From positions 77,296,731 through 77,360,730 of the forward strand of contig CM055900.1 of the NCBI GenBank assembly GCA_029582155.1: a stretch of DNA of 64,000 nt, read 5' to 3'. The notes beneath the pieces were generated by a model that worked only from the letters and a program-made list of their open reading frames with translations, did not search any database and had not been told where the DNA came from. The position numbers were made by a program, and so were the translations under genes. Numbering within the stretch: the first letter of the stretch is position 1; the number at the start of each line of letters is the position of its first letter. The DNA is from Panopea generosa. Its lineage: Eukaryota; Mollusca; Bivalvia; Adapedonta; Hiatellidae. Shown here one piece after another: positions 48,246 to 59,800 of the stretch.

Positions 48246-49615
48246 ACACCAGGGAGCAGGTACAGGTTCTATTTTGTTAAAGCTTTCAGTAAACACAATT
48301 TCAGTATTCATTAGTAAAATAAAATAAGTTGATATTTCACTAAAATGAATTATGCCTTACATCATTTAAACCTTTGAAATCATTTATTCTAATTTCAGTA
48401 GTAATATTCTAATTGAGACATTCATATAATCCACCAAGAACTGTATGAACTAGATTACTTGTAAGAGTATTGTAAAAAAATATGGAATGTTTCCCATAAG
48501 AGAGATCTCAGTTGTAATTTATAACATGATAGAAATCACAGACTAACACAAGATAACATTGTAAAACACTCCACTGAGGTTTAAATCATTACTGAACACT
48601 TAATGCCGACTGTTTCATTACATACTAAATTATTGAGCAATTTTCATGTGGGATGATTAACGAAAATAATGATTTTGGTTTTTCAACATTTGTGGGTCCG
48701 GTACAACTCATATTACGACACTTGAAAAGTTTGCAGTAGTTTGTTACACGCAATGTTTATCTTGAAAATTATTTAAAAGTTATGTGCAAAGACTTAAGAA
48801 TGTTGGCTAGGAAGTTTTCAGATTTTCATGTTTACAAATTTTATATCTTAAATAAAAGTTTCTTTTAAGAAACCATTATTTTTGTTAGTCATATGATTTT
48901 GGATACATTGAACAATTTAAGCCAAAAACGTGTCTATTTAGCAGCATTTTCTTACTAAGAAAACTATGGGATAGGCTAACTGTAGGCATAATAAATATTT
49001 TTCATAATAGAAAATTTTGAATATATTAGTTTATTTTCTGATGTTACCAAATATGAACATTACATTTAAAATTACACTAAATTATGCACTATTTAAGGTA
49101 ATTTGACAAATATTTTAAAATGCATGGCAGCCTATGATTTTATTTTACAAAGATTAAGCTGTTTGTTTTCCATTTTTATTATGAAGCTCATAATCAAGTA
49201 CCTGTAACTGGTATGTAAAGTACAATCTGCTATGTATTTACCATCCGTATCCGCCATACTTGTGTTATATTGAATCTTGCCTGGATGACTTATTGTGTAT
49301 TATGTTAACTTTGTTCTATGTTTTGTGGATTTATTTATCCATGTTTGTACCCATCATATAACTGCAATCCAATATTGAATGACAATTATTATTATTTGAA
49401 ACCAACATTATGTTTTTAATTTTATGTTTGAATATTTAACTGCAATTCAAATTTGTATGGCAATTTATTGTTATTTGAAGATTAAATATATAACTGTCAT
49501 TTGACTTCCTTATCTGACGACTACCAAACAGAGAAGTCTCAATCCAGAATTCCTGTTCTCTTCCACACCCCCGTGTACTAGAAGTGGGGTGGTACTGCAG
49601 TGATTAGAATGTTGG
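48246..49615. other. AT-rich intergenic region, no gene seen
   Basis: It lies between the ends of the TRIM and BRD7-like genes. No exon-like coding sequence, RNA gene or transposon terminus could be supported. Confidence 0.45.
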
Positions 49616-49960
49616 TCACTAATCTTTTTCAAGATATTTTGGTTATATAACTATTGTGTAAATTTAGTGCCAGAAGAAAATGGAAACTGAGTGCTAGAGA
49701 GCACTCAATTTGAATCGACATAATTTTTAACAATTCAAGAACAACTCTGCCACTATTTATCCAACTTGGCCAGTTCAAGAACACGTCCGAGATATTCTGG
49801 TTATATAAATATTGTGTAAGTTTGATTAAGATAAAATGAAAACTGTGAGTGCTAGAGCTCATACAACATTGAATAATGCAACGTATTACTGTTCAAGGGC
49901 AATAACTCTAACAATGATTGACCCATGAATGAACCTGCAGAACTGTAAAGTTTCAGCAAA
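49616..49960. repeat. Diverged ~175-bp dispersed repeat, two copies
   Basis: GATATTTTGGTTATATAACT...AAATGGAAACTGAGTGCTAG recurs as GATATTCTGGTTATATAAAT...AAATGAAAACTGTGAGTGC about 170 bp later. It is followed by the GGGCAATAACTCTAACA phrase common in molluscan repeats. Confidence 0.6.
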
Positions 49961-50559
49961 TACTATCCGATACTCAATTTATCACCTCTTGTCACGTGCA
50001 TAACCCACAATGATCCTATTATTGCCATCATTCATTTGATCTTATCTTTAATATTGAATTAAATTTCTTGGAAAATCAAAACAAAATAACTGCAATGACT
50101 GACACATTAGACATATTTTAATCTAAAATTATTAACCACAAATACATGCATAATTAAAATATGATCAGTCGGCCAATTCTTGTATACTCATATCCATCAA
50201 AGTTATATTTAACTGTACGAAAAAACATGCATTTCTTTCTGAAACAGGTCTCCAATTCTTTTCAACACACCCTTGAACATGTAATTCCACGGCATTTGAA
50301 CACATTATATATACATCTGATGTACAAATACAATGTATCTGTGACATACACATGGAACACATACCGCGTATGTATATCTGTGGTGAGCAGAAATGTATCT
50401 GTCCAGTTATGTATTTCATGTGCTTTTCTCATTCAAATAAGCAACTTCTTTCACAACAATTGACAACTTTTACAAATTATTATTTATCATTCACAGAGAA
50501 CACAAACATGGCATTTTGGTTAGATTCCATCATCGAAGTTCAGAAAACACAATTTATTT

Positions 50560-50817
50560 TCATAAATTATCAATCACTGTGTCGTCTGCTTCCATTAACA
50601 TCTCGTTGTCAATGAAATTTGGAGGATTTTGAAAAGTCTCGTTTTGTAACAGAGTTTCTGATTGGCCAATTGTGTTTGCTGTTAAACATTCTGATTGGCT
50701 GTCATTTTGGTCTTCAATTTCTATTGGTTGAGATTCATCGTCACCATCTACAGACTCCAGAGAAATACCCATTCCTGCCCTGATTCCACGGAGACTTGTA
50801 ATATTTTGTGGTATAGT
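50560..50817 (-). CDS. BRD7: BRD7-like terminal exon
   Basis: The acceptor CTTTCAG precedes 50817; the stop TGA is at 50562-50560. It begins TIPQNITSLRGIRAGMGIS, where the last block matches the BRD7 end motif. It then continues as a ~60-residue acidic Gln/Asn-rich tail ending TVIDNL. The nearest AATAAA on this strand (50558-50553) lies just after the stop, so the true poly(A) site may be elsewhere. Confidence 0.88.
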   Translation of the reverse strand, partial: TIPQNITSLRGIRAGMGISLESVDGDDESQPIEIEDQNDSQSECLTANTIGQSETLLQNETFQNPPNFIDNEMLMEADDTVIDNL

Positions 50818-53800
50818 CTGAAAGAAAAAGATGCGGATATTTCTTATGTGCAATACTTAGACTGAATTTCTTTCTTTTAATCAAATACGCTAAAATGGGT
50901 TGGCCACAACAAATTACAGTGATAATTAATGCATTTTTCTTTGTGAACATTCACTAGAACATCCATGTTGTAATGAGAACAACCCAAAGTAAGATGTGTT
51001 ATGCGACTATAAGTAGAGTTAACAGTTCCCTGAATATAAAATAAATATAAAGGTTGGCTCACAACCAAGAATATATACAATCCCATTTTACTTTTAGACA
51101 GACTGACAGATGGATGGATGGATGGATGGATGGAAGAATACACAGCGTCTTAATATGGAGATCATTTGTGCCAAGTGATTGCACAATCCTTCAAGTGGTT
51201 TAGAAGATATAGATTGGAAACAAAATACTGCCTTTTTTTACCTTTGACCTCAGTACGACTCTGACCATGACCCAACATGGTTGGAGGTTGCGTTCTGCAT
51301 ACCGTCCTAATATGGCAAACATTTGTGGCAAGTTATCTAAAAATTCCTCAAGTGGTTAAAAAGAGCGAACATGAAATATTTGAACATTCATGACTTGTAT
51401 ATTCAAAAGTTATTGAGCAGACACTATCTGTGACAGATGGATGCACGGGCAGACACTATCTGTGACAGATGGATGCACGGGCAGACATCCAAGCTAAGAA
51501 CAATAAGTCTATCTCCCATGGAAATGAGGATATAACTTATTATTTATGCATATATACTGATATTAGAATATGCAATATAAACTTTGACACTTACATCTTT
51601 TGCCATGTGTGATAGCTCTGATGTGACTTTGTCAGCTGTAAAAGAAACACACACAACAATAAATAAAAAATAAACTTCCCTCTTCCACTGAAGCAAACAC
51701 ATTTCTTTATTTTATAAATCTATGTAATGTTACTTTTATTTGAAAATACAAAGTATTTCTGATGTGGAACAAGCAAAAAATCAAACTGGTGAATAACTCA
51801 TAAAATCACATGAACGAGATCTTGGCACTGTCCTTTATAGATTTATTCTATTGCCATAGCAACCAAAATATTTTTCTCATCTGAAAATCAAAAACTGGCA
51901 TGATCTCCTCATTCCTCTCTATTACAAGTTTCACAAGTCTAACTTACATATTTTTAAGTTATCACATCTAGATATTGACACCATTTTTTTACATTTTGTT
52001 GCCATAGCAAACAAAATATGAGTGTGACCAAAATATAAAATAACATGCATAATCTCCTCATTGCCCTCTATCACTAGGTCAAGTTTCGTGACTATACCTT
52101 AACATTTTAGCTGGATCCAGATTTTGCAGGTGGACAGCATACCGGCAGACAGATGTAGAATCACAGATGCACAGACGGTTAACATAAAGCCCCCCTACCA
52201 ATTGTTATGTCATACTACAAAGTGTGATATACTACCAAGTGTGATGTCATACTACAAAGTGTGATATCTTACTACCAAGTGTGATGTCATACTACCAATT
52301 GTGATGTCATACTACAAAGTGTGATATCATACGACCAAGTGTGATGTCATACTACCAATTGTGATGTTATACTACCAAGTGTGATATCAAACTACCAAGT
52401 GTGATGTTAAACTACAAAGTGTGATGGCTTACTACCAAGTACATTTTATGATCATGTAAAATTTGTTTTGAACCTAAGATTAGATCCGTAAATGGCAGAT
52501 ATACTTTTTTATTGGGTATGCAGGAATATATATATATATATATATCCTGGGATAACTCACCAAGTTGTATCTCCTTGTCACTGGGCCCTGGTATGTTACC
52601 CAGATGGGGTGGAGGTTTCTGACTCAGTCTCTCATACTGGGATTGTTGTAAATCCTTGATCAGGTCGGCAGTTTTATCCAACCTTTTCTGTACAGCGTCC
52701 TCCACTTCCACTGTATCTGTACATAGTAGTTAAAATGGACAATATAAGTTTTGTTATACAATTCTTTGCCATGTATATTGAGTCTTACATTATTGCTAGA
52801 CTTGCTCTCATAAGCAAAAATCCACTGTAAACTCAATGATAAAAGATCACTGGCCCACAAAACAAACCACATGAAAACCAATATCATATAACCTTTTTGA
52901 AAATTGCGAAAACAGAAATAGCATCAGATAAATAATGTTGATGATGCCATATTGTTATGCTTTTTCACCAAAATGGAGAGATCACTGTAACATCTAAATG
53001 GTTAACATAATTACGCATGTATTAAGTCAAACATGTTTTTACATTTTTCTTTGCTTCTTAATCTCTCGAGAAAATGGGCATGTAACAAAAAGGTTATTAT
53101 ATATATTTTTGTACATTAAGGAACATATTTTATATATATGTCTGTATTTTACAGAACAGTGTATAATAAACGAATAGTATAGTATGAGGTTAAGCCATCC
53201 CAATATCTGTCAGTAACATTACAATGGTGTATGGTTTAGACAGTACTGGTATTACAAATGTTGACATTGACACACTCAAGTATCATTCTACAGACACGTG
53301 TACCCCACTTAATCACATTTCACAGCCACAGAGAATTATCCTCTTAATGCTAAATATCTGGATATAAAAGTACAAACAATATTTTTAAAGTAATTGGTAT
53401 GATCCCAAAAGGGGATTGCACCCACAACCTCCCAATATACAAGGTGGGCATTATAACATTGATCCCCACTACACACTACTACAACGTTATAAAGACATGA
53501 ACACAATATCAACTTTCAGGGGGAAGTCTCATTTCCACACAATTGTGAGACTTATCTTAAATATCATTGTAAATATTAAAAACTGGCAAGTTTTGTCAAG
53601 TGAAGTGGATAGGCACATCCGAGACTTCGCATCAATCATTCACAGCAAGTTTTGTCAAGTGAAGTGGATAGGCACACCGAGACTTCGCATCAATCATTCA
53701 CAGCAAGTTTTGTCAAGTGAAGTGGATAGGCACATCGAGACTTCGCATCAATCATCCACAGCAAGTTTTGTCAAGTGAAGCAGATAGGCACATCGAGACT

Positions 53801-56800
53801 TCGCATCAATCATCCACAGCAAGTTCTGTCAAGTGAAGTGGATAGGCACATCGGAGAATTCGCATCAACCATTCACAGCAAGTTTTGTCAAGTGAGTTGG
53901 ATAGGCACATCGGAGACTTCGCACCAATCATTCACAGCAAGTTTTGTCAAGTGAAGTTGATAGGCACATCCGAGACTTCGCATCAATCATTCACAGCAAG
54001 TTTTGTCAAGTGAAGTGGATAGGCACATCCGAGACTTCGCATCAATCATTCATAGCAAGTTTTGTCAAGTGAAGTGGATAGGCACATCCGAGACTTCGCA
54101 TCAATCATTCACAGCAATTTTTGTCAAGTGAAGTGGATAGGCACATTGAGACTTCGCATCAATCATTCACAGCACGTCTTGTCAAGTGAAGTGGATTGGC
54201 ACATCCCAGACTTCGCATCAATCATTCACAGCAAGTTTTGTCAAGGGAATTGGATAGGCACATCGAGACTTCGCATCAATCATTCACAGCAAGTCTTGTC
54301 AAGTGAATTGGATAGGCACATCGAGACTTCGCATCAATCATTCACAGCAAGTCTTGTCAAGTGAATTGGATAGGCACATCGAGACTCCGCATCAATCATC
54401 CACAGCAAGTTCTGTCAAGTGAAGTGGATAGGCACATCGGAGAATTCGCATCAACCATTCACAGCAAGTTTTGTCAAGTGAGTTGGATAGGCACATCGGA
54501 GACTTCGCACCAATCATTCACAGCAAGTTTTGTCAAGTGAAGTTGATAGGCACATCCGAGACTTCGCATCAATCATTCACAGCAAGTTTTGTCAAGTGAA
54601 GTGGATAGGCACATCCGAGACTTCGCATCAATCATTCATAGCAAGTTTTGTCAAGTGAAGTGGATAGGCACATCCGAGACTTCGCATCAATCATTCACAG
54701 CAATTTTTGTCAAGTGAAGTGGATAGGCACATTGAGACTTCGCATCAATCATTCACAGCACGTCTTGTCAAGTGAAGTGGATTGGCACATCCCAGACTTC
54801 GCATCAATCATTCACAGCAAGTTTTGTCAAGGGAATTGGATAGGCACATCGAGACTTCGCATCAATCATTCACAGCAAGTCTTGTCAAGTGAATTGGATA
54901 GGCACATCGAGACTTCGCATCAATAATTCACAGCAAGTCTTGTCAAGTGAATTGGATAGGCACATCGAGACTCCGCATCAATCATTCACAGCAAGTTTTG
55001 TCAAGTGAAGTGGATAGGCACATCGAGACTTCGCATCAATCATTCACAGCAAGATTTTTCATTCAGAAAATTTAAAGGACTATAACCAAGACAAAAATCA
55101 CTGAACAGGAATGTAAAAGAAATATGTAAAACTAGGCTTCAGGCTGATCCTTCAAGTTTCTTTTTCTAAAGAAAAAGTGCAGACAAGATTCTCAAGAACA
55201 CTGAAAAAGGCCAGTACCAGCGTAAAATCATTGAAAAGGAAAGCAAAAGGAATATGCACAACTAAACTTCATACTGATTCTTCTCTGTAAGTTTCATTAA
55301 ATAACGAGTGTTTGTTTCAATTCTGAAAATGTAAAAGGGTCACATCTCAGTCAAAAATCATCAAAATGGACTCAGGGATATGAACAACTAGACCTAACAC
55401 TGATCCACAAATTGCAATTAAATCTAAACATAAATGTCTCCAGATAACATTTTGTGACAGATAGACGAACAGACAGAAAGCACAAAAACATTAAGTCTTC
55501 CAGAGAAGAAAGACACAAATACCAACAATGGCATATATACCTGGAAAAATGTTGTCCTCAGCTTCTACAGACTCATTCTCCGATATTCTCTGTAATACAA
55601 AATGACATACTTATTTCAAGCCTGTCTCAAAATGGCTCTTTTCACATTACACTGTCATTTTGAATTGTTTTCATTGGTACATTACCAGTAGTTATTGAGA
55701 TATAATCATAAAGCCAGTATTAAAAAAAAACATAACCAATTTAGTATAAAAAGGGCCATTATTCTATTTATTTAAATCATATTATCTAAATTATTTAAAT
55801 TACAGCTTTTATATGGCAGTTGGGGCTTTAAGATGAATATCCTCCAAACCAGGAAGAGAGATTGTAACATAAATACAAACATCACTGCTGCATCTTTGTA
55901 CGTGATGTTTCTACATTAGTAACATGGGGAACAAATTATGACTGCATACTTGAGAAAAAGTTTGAGCATTGTGTGATGTATGAAATTAACACAATATTTT
56001 ATTTAAATATTAGAGCAAACTAGAATACCGCACTGTACTGAACTATCATCTACCGCACTGTACTGTACTGTGCAATCAGAAAGTAATATAATACTTCACT
56101 GACCTTTGCAACTTCAGCCAACTGCTGCTTGTCTTCTTTCCTTTTCTGAAATTAAAGTAATTGTATTTTATTAAAGTGGCCGAGTGGTCTAAGGCGCCAT
56201 CTCAAGATCACTTACCTCTCATCGCTAAGGTTGTAGGTTCGAGTCCCACTCACTCCAAAAACTTTATGTGAGAAAGTTTGCCAGTTACTTGCGGAAGGGC
56301 GATGTTTCTACTCAGTCTGAGGTCTTCCTCCGCCAGTAAAACTGGATATGCCATATATAATCTGAAATGTGTTGAAAATGGCTTAACGCTGTTAAAAAAT
56401 GTTTTTTTATTTATAATCATATGTTACTAATATCATTAGATGTAATGAATAAAAGGCAATAATATCTGGGTGTTTTATAATGTAGGCAAGAATCGGATGA
56501 CAGGTGCTCATGGATGTTGTACGAGACAACACATTAAATATTGGATACAATTTACTGCTACAGTCCCACATGTATTAAACGTTCTAGCTTCATTTCGAAA
56601 ACTAGTATTCAATTGTTGATTGATGTATTTCATCTCTTTGTTTCAATCTGTATATTAATTTATGTTTTTGGTACATGGAAAGTACGCCCTGGAATCTTTC
56701 TACCTGTTGGCGTCACGTAACCATTTTGTGTTGGTACCGGATAAATTCCAGTTCATTAAATAGTATAAATGACTAAAGTCTTGGTGATGTATAATCGGTT

Positions 56801-59800
56801 ATATATTATACCGATTATATATGTGTATATGTGACTTAGAAATGCATAAATAGTTATTGCACCCTTTTATTAAACTTTACAGCCATTTTATGCGTAACCT
56901 AATTTTGAAATTAAACACTTGCAATCATGATAATTATTTATTCAGCATTATTATATATCATTATGAATGCTTCAATCTGATTGGTTGAATCCCGAACTAA
57001 ACAAGTCAAATAAAATGAACTATTGACCACTTTTTCCTTCAAAAATGAACTATTGACCACTTATTCTGTCGAAACCGGTTCTGTCAGGTTACCGAGTCAA
57101 TAGTTCAAATGAAACATTCTCCCGTTTTCATGCTGATAGGTATTCAAACTCCATTTGCTCTACTCGATAAAACAACAGTTAAACTGAACTGTTTATAATA
57201 TTCCATAAATTAAAACTGATACTGAAGTAGCACCTTTTTAACGCTAAAATATAATTAAACCATTTTCCACAACTGACATGTTTATATGACGTCAGGTTGT
57301 ATACGTATTGGCTTTGATGATGTTATTTTGATCAAGAGCTGATCCAGAATGTAGCTAAATACTGGTGACATTGTACTTTGAATGGTTTGAAGTATTTTAA
57401 GTCAGAGAATATATGAAGGTTAGGAATGTTACCCTAATAGCTGAATTTGTTAATGGAGAACAGACATACTAAGACTATGAAAAAAATTGAATATGCTTTT
57501 CACACCTCCGTTAAAAAACGCGGTGAAAGTAGGAATGAAGTGAGGTAGAAAACTTGTAATACATTTGTATATAGATCTAATACGATTTCTCGACTTACAT
57601 TTATTATTGTAATTCAATATAATAAAACAACTATCTACCTTTTTAGCGGTCAATGGTTAAAATTATTTATCCTCGGAAAATGACTATTGACCTAAACGTC
57701 TCCGTCAATAGTTTCTTGCTTTGGGTCAATAGTCATTTTCCTTGGATAAATAATTTTAACTATTGACTGCTAAAAAGGTAGATAGTTGTTTAATATATCA
57801 ATCAATAACATTGATGTTAATGGCAGTGGAACTACAATTTTCATTCATTCTGCTTCAGTGCGTGAGCCCTACCATTCAAGATTTCCTGTCTGGTCGAGGC
57901 TATCTCGGGAACTACTTATTTCTCAAGAATATATATCACTTGTTAGATTTGTTTCACTTAGGCAGAGAATCTGCACAAGGTAGCATGTAAATCTGTCCAG
58001 TATCAAGGAAGATATTAACATTTTACTTAATACCTGTAGTGACTGAAAATCTCCGAATTTAGTCCTGCCTTCGACTTACAAATGATGTGACTAGAGATCA
58101 TATTTCTACTGTGTTCAATTATTCATGACTAAGAATTGTTACAATATTAATGTGAGTGCTGGTACCTGTTCTATTTGTTTCATGGTGATCGAGTGCTGAC
58201 CCTTGGTTAGAACATCCAGTAAACTGTCCACAATCTTTGTACAATCTTCCTCCGCCTCCTCAACAAACTTCATTACACTGAAATATTTATGTGTACAAGT
58301 TCTACTGACGTATGTGTTTGACTGGAGGGACCTTAATAAACAACCAACTGCCTTTCCAACAGAGGGCAGAAGTCCCCTAAAGGAGACCTGATTCAAATAA
58401 GACGACCTCTACTTGAATCAGAATCAAAAGCTTCCATTTATTTTCTACCTTTCCTCATTCCAACCTAACAATATTAACAAGAGTTGTCAGAAGACAACAA
58501 ATCTCGCCTATGGGGTAAAACTCACCAACCATGCAAAGATTGAGATTGGAGGCAAACATCAAAACTCAAACTCAACATTATTATCCTCAATTTCTTAATG
58601 CATGCAAAATGACCTTCAGAAGTATCATTCTGCTTTAAAAAACAAATCATTCATGCATTCTTTTATTCATATACAACATAATTTGTTCGGATGAGGTTGT
58701 TCACTTTTTTAAACAAATTATAGCTTTATGTGACATCTCACTATGTGGACACCTCACAATGAGGAGCTAGTGAGCTTAACAGTGCACCTGGAGACCATCT
58801 AAACTACATATAACTTCATCAACAGTTCATAGTTAATAGCTAATTTATCAACACAGGGATATATTACACAAATGTATCAAATATTAATTAACTAATAACA
58901 TACTGCAAAGAACATCAGTATCTGCTAGTGTTAATACTTGGTCTAGTTTGTTTAAATATCTAACATCAATTTTATGCCACTGAGGTCTGACACATTATCA
59001 ATTTAACTAACAATTCTTTCCCAAGATCCTGGAAGGTTAACCAGTACTTGTGCATACAGATCTTCGTAAATAACTGATAACTTTTCCACTGAGTTCGCGG
59101 TGAGAGATGAATGAAAATGAGATGCTTTGTCGTATATCAATTATCACAGAGACTGTGGGTGGACGGGGATTCAAAATCACGATCCCTGGCTAAATGGTCA
59201 GATTTACTAATGACTGAGTTGTCCTGGACAAATGATTGCTTAATAAAGGTGGCAGCTTACTCAGGTTTAACTATTATTAATAATTACAGTTTATATAGTT
59301 TGTGTATTACACACCTACAGATTGTCTGTCCACTTCAGAAGTTTCACTGACACAACCGCTGTGGTCGAAAAAGTTACACGTCAAGTTGTTTTTTTTTTTA
59401 AAAATGATATGTAATATTATCACTAGTATACAATGATTCTCCGTATTTTTCCACATTTAGATCAGGTACTTATGAAATTCTCACCAGAATCAGTGCCCCA
59501 GATGAGAATTGACTGAATAGGGAGAAAAGTTTTCAAAATAAAAAAATTGAGTGAAATTTTATAATTAAAGAGTTGACTGGGTGATTTCAGTCGGTAAGTT
59601 TACAATAATTGAGTGAAACATGGAGTACTGTCTAAATGAAAGTAATTCAAGTGCCTTACCTTGATTAAACTAATCTATATATTAAATGCACAGTATTGTA
59701 ATATTGTTGCTGCCTTCAACTCTTTAATCAACAAACTAGTTGCTTCTTGCACAAATGCAGCTGCCTGCAACTGATTTTTTGGTCTAATTTACCATTGACA

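Noticed and set aside
53416-54926. Frames of 92-120 codons with repeating SSEVDRHIRDFASIIHS
   Set aside because: By-products of the 57-59-bp intronic repeat.
56176-56255. tRNA-Leu gene
   Set aside because: A-box and B-box words are good, but the acceptor stem cannot be closed and the sequence runs into a SINE body with an A-rich tail; related copies are at 21283, 25982 and 40627.
57450-57990. Two short frames starting with the same MTAKKVDSC
   Set aside because: They are the two arms of the inverted repeat read on opposite strands, not related genes.
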